Source: JALZDI01 sp965653225 (GTDB lineage: Bacteria > Actinomycetota > Actinomycetes > Propionibacteriales > Nocardioidaceae). Taken from it: DNA of 55,438 nucleotides. The DNA is taken from NCBI GenBank assembly GCA_965653225.1, contig CBFGZI010000007.1, forward strand, positions 1-55,438, written 5' to 3'. Positions 7,853 through 15,886 of this stretch are shown piece by piece. Position numbers and translations under genes: made by a program. Under the pieces are notes generated by a model. The model had not been told where the DNA came from. It saw only the letters and a program-made list of their open reading frames with translations, and made no database searches. The first letter of the stretch is position 1. Every line of letters starts with the position of its first letter.

Positions 7853-8500
7853 ATGCTTGACATGCATCTCGACCACGTCTCCTACGCGGTAGGTGCCGAT
7901 GGGCTGTTGGGGACGGCCCAGCGCCTCACCGAGCTGCTCGGCGAGAAGTTCGTCGACGGCGGGGTGCACCCCCGGTTCGGCACGCGCAACGTCGTACTCC
8001 CCCTTGTGGGCGACCAGTACCTCGAGATCGTGGAGGTACTCGACCACCCGGCGTCCGACAAGGCGCCGTTCGGACAGGCTGTCAGGGACCGCTCCGAGGC
8101 CGGCGGGGGCTGGCTGGGCTGGGTTGTGGCCGTCGACGACATCAGCGAGGTGGAGGAGCGCCTCGGGCGTGAGGCCGTTCCCGGCAACCGCCACCGCCCG
8201 GACGGCATCGAGCTGCGCTGGCGCCAGATCGGCATCAAGGGCCTGATCTCCGACCCGCAGCTGCCGTTCTTCGTGCAGTGGCAGAGCGACATGCGCCACC
8301 ACCCCTCGGCGGGCGCGACCGGCGACATCAGCCTGGTGAAGCTGGAGATCGCCGGCAACCCCGACCGCGTGTGCAGGTGGATGGGCCAGGACCCCTTCGA
8401 CGTGCTCGGCGACCTCGACGTCGAGTGGGTCGCACCGCACGGCACACCCGGTGTGGTGGCGTGCCACTTCCAGACCCAGGACGGCGTCGTCCGCATCTGA
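7853..8500 (+). CDS. Glyoxalase-like (VOC superfamily) domain protein
   Basis: A 215-residue protein whose start (HLDHVSYAVG, about residues 5-14) and body (FVDGGVHPRFGTRNVVLPL, YLEIVEVLDHP, WLGWVVAVDD) match the VOC fold, the Glyoxalase_3-like type found in many actinobacteria. The family covers metal-dependent lyases, dioxygenases and resistance proteins; no substrate can be assigned. The ATG at 7853 has no clear Shine-Dalgarno; the in-frame ATG at 7862 is an alternative. A perfect 10-bp palindrome directly upstream could be an operator. The methyltransferase gene follows 16 bp downstream. Confidence 0.8.
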   Translation: MLDMHLDHVSYAVGADGLLGTAQRLTELLGEKFVDGGVHPRFGTRNVVLPLVGDQYLEIVEVLDHPASDKAPFGQAVRDRSEAGGGWLGWVVAVDDISEVEERLGREAVPGNRHRPDGIELRWRQIGIKGLISDPQLPFFVQWQSDMRHHPSAGATGDISLVKLEIAGNPDRVCRWMGQDPFDVLGDLDVEWVAPHGTPGVVACHFQTQDGVVRI

Positions 8501-8516
8501 GGTCCTTGTCGACGCC

Positions 8517-9215
8517 ATGTCCGCGGCCGCGCGCGGAGCGATCCGCAGCCCGAACATCTGGGGCTCACCGCGCGTCTACGAGACCGAGAACCGCGCTGTA
8601 GACCCGTACGGCCGGCTGGCCTCCGCCTTGCGCTCGATCCGCGGCTGGTCGGACGCAAACGTCCTCGACATCGGGTGCGGGACCGGCTACCACCTGCCCT
8701 GGTTCGCGGCGTCGGCCGCGCGCGTCGTAGGGGTCGAGCCGCACAGCGGACTCGCCCAGGTAGCCAGACGGCGCTGCGCCGGCCTCTCCAACGTGCGCGT
8801 GCACGTGGGCGCCGCGCAGGACCTGCCGCTGCCCGACGCGTGCGTCGACGTCAGCCACGCCCGCTGGGCGTACTTCTTCGGGCCGGGCTGCGAGCCGGGG
8901 CTGCGCGAGCTGGCGCGGGTGATGCGGCGCGGCGGGTTGTCGTTCGTGGTGGACAACGACGCGACCCGCAGCACCTTCGGCCGGTGGTTCCGTACGGCAT
9001 ACCCCGGCTACGACGCGAGTGCGGTCGAGCGGTTCTGGTCCAGCAACGGATGGAACCGCAGGCAGGTGGACATGGGCTGGCGGTTCTCGTCCCGCGCGGA
9101 CCTCGCCGCGGTGCTGGCGATCGAGCTTCCGCCCGAGCACGCCAAGCGGTTCGCCGCCGAGCACGACGGCGTCGAGGTCGACTACGCGGTCAACGTGTGG
9201 TGGCGCCGCTGGTGA
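8517..9215 (+). CDS. Class I SAM-dependent methyltransferase
   Basis: A 232-residue protein with the class I signature. Motif I is VLDIGCGTGYHLPWF (about residues 45-59), followed by the acidic ribose-binding end VVGVEPH and the post-I stretch GAAQDLPLPDACVDVSHARWAYFFGPG. The family transfers methyl groups from S-adenosylmethionine; the acceptor is unknown. The ATG at 8517 was chosen because the longer open frame upstream overlaps the VOC gene. It lies 16 bp after VOC, so the two are probably one transcript. The gene ends 36 bp from the convergent ABC permease gene. Confidence 0.88.
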   Translation: MSAAARGAIRSPNIWGSPRVYETENRAVDPYGRLASALRSIRGWSDANVLDIGCGTGYHLPWFAASAARVVGVEPHSGLAQVARRRCAGLSNVRVHVGAAQDLPLPDACVDVSHARWAYFFGPGCEPGLRELARVMRRGGLSFVVDNDATRSTFGRWFRTAYPGYDASAVERFWSSNGWNRRQVDMGWRFSSRADLAAVLAIELPPEHAKRFAAEHDGVEVDYAVNVWWRRW

Positions 9216-9251
9216 CACGGCACCACCACACGCACGACCTACCGGACCCCG

Positions 9252-10127
9252 CTACTTCACGCCACCGGCGGACAGGCCGGCGACGATCCGGCGCTGGAAC
9301 ACCAGCACGAGGATCACCAGCGGAATCGTCATCAGCACACCGGCGGCCATCTGGCTGCCGAACGGCGTGACGAACTGCGAGGCCCCGACGAACTTCGAGA
9401 TCGCGACCGGCGCGGTCTGGATCGAGGGCCTGTTGGTCATCGTCAGCGCGATCAGGAACTCGTTCCACGCGATCACGAACACGATGATCGCGGTGGTGAA
9501 GACCCCGGGCGCAGCCAGCGGCAGGATCACCTTGCGGAAGGCCTGTCCCCGCGTGCAGCCGTCGATCATGGCGGCCTGCTCGAGCTCGGCCGGCATCTGC
9601 CGGAAGAACGCGGTCAGGTTCCACACCGCCAGCGGCAGCGCGAACGACAGGCTGGGCAGGATCATCGCCTGGTAGGTGTTGATCCAGCCGATCTCGGTGA
9701 ACAGCTTCAGCAGCGGGACGATCAGCGCGACTACCGGGAACATCGAGGTCGCGATGATGCTGGTCAGCACGAACCGCTTGAACCGGAAGTCCAGCCGCGC
9801 CAGCGCGTACGCCGTGACGATCCCGATGATCAGCGCCAGGACCGTTGTCGTACCGGCGACGACGACGCTGTTGAACAGCGAGCGTCCGAAGCCCTGCGAG
9901 GGGTCGAACACCGCCCGGTAGTTCTCGAACGAGACTGGCGACGGGAAGAACGACATGTCGAAGATGTCGTTGGTGCGCCGAAGGCTCGACACCACCATCC
10001 AGTAGAACGGCGCCAGACAGTAGACGATGATCAGCCCGATGCCGATGTAGACCGGCACCTTCCTCGACGCGCGGTCGCCCGCGCTGCGCTTTGCTGACGG
10101 CGCGGTTGCGGTCGTCGTGTCGGTCAT
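9252..10127 (-). CDS. Carbohydrate ABC transporter permease, MalG type
   Basis: A 291-residue inner-membrane permease with a cytoplasmic N-terminus, a first membrane segment at about residues 29-50, and five more after residue 85. The cytoplasmic loop that docks the ATPase is recognisable as ELEQAAMIDGCTRGQAFRKV, with the EAA-like core and following ILPLAAPG. The start codon overlaps the stop of the MalF-type gene (ATGA). Together with the lipoprotein and MalF-type partner it forms a sugar importer. No ATPase gene is present; actinobacteria commonly share one MsiK-type ATPase between such systems. Confidence 0.93.
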   Translation of the reverse strand: MTDTTTATAPSAKRSAGDRASRKVPVYIGIGLIIVYCLAPFYWMVVSSLRRTNDIFDMSFFPSPVSFENYRAVFDPSQGFGRSLFNSVVVAGTTTVLALIIGIVTAYALARLDFRFKRFVLTSIIATSMFPVVALIVPLLKLFTEIGWINTYQAMILPSLSFALPLAVWNLTAFFRQMPAELEQAAMIDGCTRGQAFRKVILPLAAPGVFTTAIIVFVIAWNEFLIALTMTNRPSIQTAPVAISKFVGASQFVTPFGSQMAAGVLMTIPLVILVLVFQRRIVAGLSAGGVK

Positions 10128-11137
10128 GACCTACCTCCTCGGGCCAGCAGCCGCCGGCGGAGCGGAACCCGCGGCTTGTCGTCACTGTTCCCGACGATGT
10201 CGGCGCCCAGGATGCCGACGAACGCGAACACGACCGCGAACACGTAGAAGAACAGGATCACCGCATAGGCCGCAGCCGCGCCGTAGTCAAGCTCTGCGGT
10301 GGCCTTGTCCTGCACCAGCATCGACAACGTCTCCACGGAGTCCTTGTGGGGCCCGATGAGGATGTAGGGCAGGTCGAACATGCGCAGCGCGTCGAGCAGG
10401 CGGAACAGCACGGCCACCAGCAGCGCCGGCTTCACCAGCGGCAGCGTGATGTGCCAGAACCGCCGCCACGCGCTGGCGCCGTCCATCTTCGCCGCCTCGT
10501 AGACCTCCTCGGAGATCACCTGCAGCCCGGCCAGGGTCAGCAGGCCGATGAACGGGGCGGTCTTCCAGACCTCGGCGATGATCACCGCGGCCTGGGCCTG
10601 GAAGCCCTCGGTCGTCCATAGGATCGGCGCACCGGGCAGGATCGCGTTGGCGACACCGTCGGTGTTGAAGATCCAGCCCCACAGCACCGCGGACACCGCC
10701 GTGGGGATCGCCCACGGGATGAGGATGCTGGCCCGCACGACCGCGCGGCCACGCATCGCACGGTGCATGATCAGCGCCATGGCGACACCGATCACCGTCT
10801 CGAGCGTGACGGTGGTGACGGTGAAGAACGACGTGTTGTAGAACGCGTTCCAGAACCGGGCCGAGTCCGCCCCGAAGAGCGCGGAGACGTAGTTCTGCAG
10901 GCCGATGTACGGCTCCGTGTCGCTGATGAACCCGGTCGCCGGGTTGAGACCGGGCTCGCCATACATCGACTGCCGGATCGCCGACAGCATCGGGTAGGCG
11001 ACGACGAGCCCGAGAACGAGCACGGTCGGGGACACCAGCAGGGAGCCGAGCCGACTCTCGCTCATGCCGTAGCCCGGCCCCTTGCCCCGGCGGACCTTCT
11101 GTTCAGATTTCGGCGGTGCCTGTTGCGTTGTGCTCAC
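10124..11137 (-). CDS. Carbohydrate ABC transporter permease, MalF type
   Basis: A 337-residue permease starting at GTG. A soluble, basic N-terminus (about 30 residues) precedes six predicted membrane segments. The EAA loop reads EEVYEAAKMDGASAWRRF, followed by HITLPLVKPALL, the standard ATPase-contact motif. LQNYVSALFG and the periplasmic loop between the first two segments are typical of the MalF/UgpA group. It sits 66 bp downstream of the substrate-binding lipoprotein gene and is coupled to the MalG-type gene by a four-base overlap. Substrate specificity is set mainly by the lipoprotein. Confidence 0.93.
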   Translation of the reverse strand: MSTTQQAPPKSEQKVRRGKGPGYGMSESRLGSLLVSPTVLVLGLVVAYPMLSAIRQSMYGEPGLNPATGFISDTEPYIGLQNYVSALFGADSARFWNAFYNTSFFTVTTVTLETVIGVAMALIMHRAMRGRAVVRASILIPWAIPTAVSAVLWGWIFNTDGVANAILPGAPILWTTEGFQAQAAVIIAEVWKTAPFIGLLTLAGLQVISEEVYEAAKMDGASAWRRFWHITLPLVKPALLVAVLFRLLDALRMFDLPYILIGPHKDSVETLSMLVQDKATAELDYGAAAAYAVILFFYVFAVVFAFVGILGADIVGNSDDKPRVPLRRRLLARGGRS

Positions 11138-11203
11138 GAGGCAGGTGCCCCCTTCGTGGTCTCAGCCGCGACGTTCAGCCGCGACGCGAGACGGGTCTCC
11201 CCG

Positions 11204-12508
11204 TCACCGCATCCCGGACAGCTGCTTCTGCAGCTGGCTCAAGGCCTGGTCCGTGCTCTCCTCCCCGGAGATCGCTGCGTAGGCCGCTTCCTGAATCGCC
11301 GCCGTCGCGTCGCCGTACTCGACGAACTTCGGTCGCGGCTGGGCGGTCTCGATGGACTTCTCCAGCGCGGGCAGGTAGGGGTACTGCTTCACAAACTTGG
11401 GGTCGTTGTAGATCGAGGCGATCGTCGGGGCAAGCGAGTTCAGGTTGAGCTGCTGGCGCTGGAGCTTCTCGCTGCTGAAGTACTTGATGAAGTCCATCGC
11501 CGTGGCCTTGTTCTTGGCGTACGACGAGATCGCGAGGTTGTGCCCGCCGAGGCTCGACACGCCGCCGGGCTGGCCGATGCCGGGAAGCGGCGCGACGCCG
11601 AACTTGCCGGCGACCTTGCTGGAGCCGTCGGTGGCGTTGGCCAGCGAGTACACGTACGGCCAGTTGCGCATGAAGACGAGCTTGCCGCCCTGGAACGCCA
11701 GGCGTCCCTGCTCCTCCTCGTAGGTGAGCGCTGCCTTCGGGATGGTCCCGTTCTTGAAGCCGTCGACCAGCGTGTTCAGGCCCTCCTTGGCCTGTGGGCT
11801 CTCGAGCTGCGGGTTGCCCTGGTCGTCGATGACCTCGCCACCGGCGGAGTTGACGGCCTCTGAGAAGTTGACGGTCAGGCCCTCGTACTTGTCGAACTGC
11901 CCGGCGTAGCAGGACATGCCCTTGGCCTGGGGCAGCTTGAGAATCTTGTTGCAGTCGGACTCCATCTCCGCCCAGGTGGTCGGCGGGCTGTCGATGTGGG
12001 CTGCCTTGAGCAGGTCGGTGCGGTAGTAGAGCAGACCGCCGTCACCGTTGTTGGGCGCGGCGTAGAGCTGGCCGCGGTACATGCCGGAGTCGACCGCGGG
12101 CTTGATGTAGTCGCCCATCGGCAGCTCGTTCTCGGGGAGCGGCTCGATCCACTGGTTGGCGGCGAACTCCGAGGTCCAGACGACGTCGAGGGACAGGACG
12201 GTGTAGGCGTCGGACTGCGTCTCGGCGTTCTGGATCATCTGCTGCCGCTGGGCGTCGGCGTCCTCGGGCAGCTGGATGAAGGTCACCTTCTGGTCGGGGT
12301 GCAGCTTGTTCCACCCGTCGATCTCGTCCTGGATCGTCCCGGTCGTGTCCTTGCCGGCCACGTAGGTGATCGGGCCGCGGCCGGTGAGCTTCGCCGGCTG
12401 CGCATTCTCGCCGCTGTTGTCGGTGGACCCGCCACCGCACGCGGTGAGCAGGAGAAGTGCAGAGCCGGTGGCGGCGATAGCCAGGCGGCCTGGAGGGATG
12501 GACTTCAT
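11204..12508 (-). CDS. Sugar-binding lipoprotein of an ABC importer
   Basis: A 434-residue extracellular solute-binding protein (family 1). The lipoprotein signal is clear: basic start, hydrophobic core, and lipobox LTAC with the acylated cysteine at residue 24, followed by a Gly/Ser linker. The mature start ITYVAGKDTTGTIQDEIDGW and the later YRTDLLKAAHIDSPPTTWAE and NWPYVYSLAN segments are typical of trehalose, maltose and other alpha-glucoside binders (ThuE/LpqY/AglE group). An alpha-glucan-derived oligosaccharide would fit the glycosidases encoded across the LacI gene, but this is inference. The upstream 127 bp should carry the promoter; I could not identify a convincing operator there. 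Confidence 0.92.
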   Translation of the reverse strand: MKSIPPGRLAIAATGSALLLLTACGGGSTDNSGENAQPAKLTGRGPITYVAGKDTTGTIQDEIDGWNKLHPDQKVTFIQLPEDADAQRQQMIQNAETQSDAYTVLSLDVVWTSEFAANQWIEPLPENELPMGDYIKPAVDSGMYRGQLYAAPNNGDGGLLYYRTDLLKAAHIDSPPTTWAEMESDCNKILKLPQAKGMSCYAGQFDKYEGLTVNFSEAVNSAGGEVIDDQGNPQLESPQAKEGLNTLVDGFKNGTIPKAALTYEEEQGRLAFQGGKLVFMRNWPYVYSLANATDGSSKVAGKFGVAPLPGIGQPGGVSSLGGHNLAISSYAKNKATAMDFIKYFSSEKLQRQQLNLNSLAPTIASIYNDPKFVKQYPYLPALEKSIETAQPRPKFVEYGDATAAIQEAAYAAISGEESTDQALSQLQKQLSGMR

Positions 12509-12577
12509 TGCGGACTCCTCGCATGTTGTTGCTCAGCGTTGAACGGGCTCTGCACTGAACCGGGTGGCTTCGACATT

Positions 12578-12590
12578 CCCCGCTCCGGGG
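12578..12590. terminator. Short hairpin after the LacI gene
   Basis: CCCCG and CGGGG pair around a CTC loop, 45 bp past the lacI-type stop and within the 127 bp leading to the lipoprotein gene. With only five pairs and no T-tract it is a weak candidate terminator that would separate regulator and importer transcripts. Confidence 0.3.
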
Positions 12591-12635
12591 TGATCATGCA
12601 CCCTTCAGATAACGAAATGGTTGAGACAGGTTTTG

Positions 12636-13658
12636 TCACGACGTTCCCCGTACGACGAGCGCCGGCGTGAGCAGCTCCCCGGTGTCGGGCTCGGCGGTCC
12701 CCGAAAGGACGGCGTCGAGACGTTTGACGATGGCAGCGGCGACGTCCTCGAGCGGCTGCCGCACGGAGGTGAGACCGATCGGAATCGCCGCGGCCGTCGG
12801 CGTGTCGTCGAACCCGGCGACGGCCACGTCGCGTCCGGGGACCAGACCGCGTTGGTCCAATGCACGCAGGGCGCCCATGGCCAGTGTGTCGGTCGCGCAC
12901 ACCAGCGCGGTCGGCGCTTCGTTTCGGTCGAGCAGGTCCGAAGCACCTGCGACGCCGTCGGCGATGCGGTCGGTGCAGTGCACCTCGAGGTGGGCGTTGT
13001 CGAGGCCGTGCCGGGCGCAGGCGGTCACCCAGCCGGAACGCCTGTCGTTGCCGAGCTCGGACGTCTCGCCCCAGCCGACGTAGCCGATCCGGCGGTGCCC
13101 CCGCTGCACGAGGTGGTCGACCACCATCGCCACACCGGCTGCGCCGTCGACGTCGACCCAGGCATGCGGGGGGCCGTCGTCCCATGGCCGGCCGAACGCC
13201 ACGAACGGCGCGTCACGGCACAGCAGCCAACGCACCCGCGCATCGGCGCGGTGGGTGTCGGTCAGCACGAACGCGTCGACCGCGGTGGTGCTCAGGAGCT
13301 CGTCGAACGCGCAGATCTCGTCGGTCTCGCCGGTGGCGAAAGGCAGCACGTGGTAGCCCGACCGGTCGGACTCCTCGGCCAGCGCGTGCAGGAAGCGGTC
13401 GAGCACCGAGCCGGCCTGGTCGGGCCGCGGCGGGTGGATGTGCAGGCCCACGAGCCGGGACTCGCGGCGCCGCAGGGAACGCGCGGCCCGGTTGGGCCGG
13501 TAGCCGAGGTCGCCGATGGTGACGAGCACGCGTTGCAGCGTCTCCGGATGAAGCCGCGCGGGCGCGTTCAGGGCGTTCGAGACCGTCTGCCGGGACACCC
13601 CGGCGGCGCGGGCCACGTCGGCGACGGTGGGTGGGCGATGCCCGGCTCCCTGCGGCAC
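12636..13658 (-). CDS. LacI-family transcriptional regulator of the carbohydrate locus
   Basis: A 340-residue LacI/GalR repressor. The DNA-binding head is TVADVARAAGVSRQTVSNAL followed by hinge-helix sequence GYRPNRAARSLR; the rest is a periplasmic-binding-protein-like sugar sensor (VGLHIH..., HRRIGYVGWG..., ALVCATDTLAMGALRAL, VAGFDDTP). I prefer the GTG at 13656-13658 because GGGAGG sits just before it; the ATG at 13668-13670 is in frame and adds four residues. The gene lies between the importer and the divergent glycosidase genes. A LacI-type operator lies at 13713-13726. It probably represses the locus until the imported sugar is present. Confidence 0.92.
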   Translation of the reverse strand: MPQGAGHRPPTVADVARAAGVSRQTVSNALNAPARLHPETLQRVLVTIGDLGYRPNRAARSLRRRESRLVGLHIHPPRPDQAGSVLDRFLHALAEESDRSGYHVLPFATGETDEICAFDELLSTTAVDAFVLTDTHRADARVRWLLCRDAPFVAFGRPWDDGPPHAWVDVDGAAGVAMVVDHLVQRGHRRIGYVGWGETSELGNDRRSGWVTACARHGLDNAHLEVHCTDRIADGVAGASDLLDRNEAPTALVCATDTLAMGALRALDQRGLVPGRDVAVAGFDDTPTAAAIPIGLTSVRQPLEDVAAAIVKRLDAVLSGTAEPDTGELLTPALVVRGTS

Positions 13659-13712
13659 GGCACCTCCCATTCGGCGACAAACCGTGCGAGTCAGACGGTT
13701 GACGCCAGCGCG

Positions 13713-13726
13713 TTTGAACGATCAAA
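13713..13726. promoter_or_regulatory. LacI-type operator TTTGAACGATCAAA overlapping the debranching-enzyme start
   Basis: TTTGA and TCAAA arms flank a central CG (TTGAAC-GATCAA; five of six half-site positions symmetric), the classic LacI/GalR operator form. It lies in the short region between the divergent lacI-type and glycosidase genes. A TTGACG hexamer (13699-13704) is spaced 17 bp from TCAAAT (13722-13727), so the operator would cover the -10 region of the glycosidase promoter. That arrangement would put the transcript start near 13735, favouring the ATG at 13738 as a leaderless start. Binding and promoter are inferred. Confidence 0.55.
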
Positions 13727-15846
13727 TGTCCCCGGTTATGGAAACCTCTCGCGCCCGGCCGGACCTGTCAAGGACCGAGGAGCCACGGCAGCAGCTGCAG
13801 CCGCTGCTGCATCACCTCGTGTCCTGCGTGCACGCACCGGCCCTGGCGCTGTCCGACCCCGACGGGCAGATCCGGCCCGGCGGCGTCCAGGGGTGGTTCC
13901 GCGGCGACCGCAGGATGCTCAGCGCTTTGGGTCTGACGGTGGGAGGCAGCCCGCCGGAGCCGCTGCGTGGCGGCACGACGACGGCGTCCACGGCCTCGTT
14001 CACCGCGGTCGCGCGCAACCTCGACCGTTCGAGCGACCCGACGGTGCGCGTCGACCGCGACCGCACGCTGCGCGACCACGTGCTCGAGGAGGTCGTGACC
14101 ATCGGCTCCACCGCGCAGGAGCCGCTTGACGTCGACGTCACCGTCTCGGTCGCCTCCGACCTGGCGCCGATCAGCGCAGTCCGTCGGGGCGAGGTTCCCG
14201 CGACCGTCAGGCCGACCCCGGGGCCCGGCGGACTGGCCTGGAGGCCGGACGACGACACGGATGCGCTGTCGGTCGTGCTGCGCTGCGAGCCGGCCCCGGA
14301 CGACGTCGACGCCGACGCCGGTCTGCTGCGGTGGTACCGCCCGCTGGGCACGGGAGAGAGCCTGCGGCTGCACCTCACCGCGGAGGTGCACGGCCAGGAC
14401 ACCACGTTCAGCGCCGCGCGCATGTTGCCGTGGTCTGTTCCGGAGGTCGACGGCGACGTGCGCGTCGAGACGCTGTGGCGCCGGGGGCTCGACGACCTCG
14501 CCGGCCTGCTGCTCGTAGACACCGGCACGGGCGGCAGCGGTGACGAGGCGGACCACTTCCTGGCGGCGGGCACCCCGTGGTTCCTCACCCTGTTCGGCCG
14601 CGACTCGATCTGGGCCGCGCGGATGCTGCTGCCGCTGGGCACCGACCTCGCACTGTCGACACTGCGGACGCTGGCCCGGCGCCAGGGCTCACGCGTCGAC
14701 GCCGAGACCGAGGAGCAGCCCGGCAAGATCCTGCACGAGGTGCGGGGCGAGGAGCAGGTGCTGGACGGCGGGAAGGTGCTGCCGCCGCTGTACTACGGCA
14801 CCGTCGACGCCACCCCGCTGTTCGTCGTGCTGCTCGCCGAGGCCTGGCGCTGGGGCGCCGACAGCGAGCAGGTGCGAGCACTGCTGCCGCACGCGCTGGA
14901 CTGCCTGCACTGGGTGGAGCAGCAGGCGGACGAGGGGTTCCTCCGCTACGTCGACAGCACCGGGCACGGGCTGACCAACCAGGGCTGGAAGGACAGCGAC
15001 GACGGCATCTCGTGGGCGGACGGCCGGCTCGCGGAGCCGCCGATCGCACTGAGCGAGGTCCAGGGGTACGCCTACCAGGCCGCCGTGCTCGGCGCCGACC
15101 TGCTGGACGCCTTCGACGAGCCGGGTGCGGAGCACTGGCGTGCCTGGGCGAAGAGTTTGAAGGCCCGCTTCCGCGAGGCGTTCTGGGTCGAGGACAGCCG
15201 GGGACGCTACCCGGCGGTGGCGCTGGACGGCGAGGACCGTGCCGTCGACTCGTTCGCCTCCAACATGGGGCACCTGCTCGGCACCGGCCTGCTCGACCGG
15301 CAGGAGGCCGACCTGGTCGCGGCCCGGCTGGCCGCCGGTGACTTGGACTCCGGATTCGGGCTGCGCACGCTCACCATCCGCTCGCCGAGGTACTCCGCGC
15401 TCTCCTACCACGGTGGCAGCGTCTGGCCGCACGACACCGCGGTCGCGGTCGACGGGCTGTGCCGGCAGGGGCACCGGGAGACCGGGGCCGCGTTGCTGCG
15501 CGGGCTCGTCGCCGCCGCGCCGGCGTTCGACCACCGGCTACCCGAGCTGTACGCCGGCGACCCGTCCGACAGCACTCCAGCGCCCGCGCCGTACCCCACG
15601 GCCTGCCGGCCGCAGGCCTGGGCGGCGGCCGCCCCCTTCTGCGCCCTGGTCGCCGTGCTCGGCGTCGACGTCGACGTGCCCGCCGGCGTCGTCCGCGTAC
15701 CCGAGAACGTCGCCACCGGACTCGGCCCGCTCGCGATCCGCGGGCTCCGCGCCGGCGGACACCGGCTCGACCTCGACGTCGCCGCCGACGGACACCTCAG
15801 CGTCGCCACCGACCACCCAGACCTCGACGTTCGCACCGGCCCTTGA
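13726..15846 (+). CDS. Glycogen debranching / amylo-alpha-1,6-glucosidase-type glycoside hydrolase (cytoplasmic)
   Basis: A 706-residue protein (702 if the ATG at 13738 is used) with no signal peptide. The N-terminal part (about residues 15-250) resembles the glycogen-debranching N-terminal domain: GWFRGDRRMLSALGLTVGG, then ARNLDRSSDPTVRVDRDRTL. The C-terminal (alpha/alpha)6 barrel carries LFGRDSIWAARMLLPLG, GKILHEVRGEE, NQGWKDSDDGISWADG and YHGGSVWPHDTAV, characteristic of the amylo-alpha-1,6-glucosidase / GH63-like group. It probably trims imported branched oligosaccharides. It is divergent from the LacI gene and 40 bp upstream of the secreted glycosidase gene. The exact linkage cleaved is not certain. 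Confidence 0.85.
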   Translation: MSPVMETSRARPDLSRTEEPRQQLQPLLHHLVSCVHAPALALSDPDGQIRPGGVQGWFRGDRRMLSALGLTVGGSPPEPLRGGTTTASTASFTAVARNLDRSSDPTVRVDRDRTLRDHVLEEVVTIGSTAQEPLDVDVTVSVASDLAPISAVRRGEVPATVRPTPGPGGLAWRPDDDTDALSVVLRCEPAPDDVDADAGLLRWYRPLGTGESLRLHLTAEVHGQDTTFSAARMLPWSVPEVDGDVRVETLWRRGLDDLAGLLLVDTGTGGSGDEADHFLAAGTPWFLTLFGRDSIWAARMLLPLGTDLALSTLRTLARRQGSRVDAETEEQPGKILHEVRGEEQVLDGGKVLPPLYYGTVDATPLFVVLLAEAWRWGADSEQVRALLPHALDCLHWVEQQADEGFLRYVDSTGHGLTNQGWKDSDDGISWADGRLAEPPIALSEVQGYAYQAAVLGADLLDAFDEPGAEHWRAWAKSLKARFREAFWVEDSRGRYPAVALDGEDRAVDSFASNMGHLLGTGLLDRQEADLVAARLAAGDLDSGFGLRTLTIRSPRYSALSYHGGSVWPHDTAVAVDGLCRQGHRETGAALLRGLVAAAPAFDHRLPELYAGDPSDSTPAPAPYPTACRPQAWAAAAPFCALVAVLGVDVDVPAGVVRVPENVATGLGPLAIRGLRAGGHRLDLDVAADGHLSVATDHPDLDVRTGP

Positions 15847-15886
15847 CGGGCACCCTCCCTCACCACTCGCACCCACGGAGAACGCC

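Noticed and set aside
13627..13725. Start of the debranching enzyme gene at the upstream ATG 13627
   Set aside because: It would overlap the start of the divergent LacI gene and run through the operator region; the extra residues show no family similarity.
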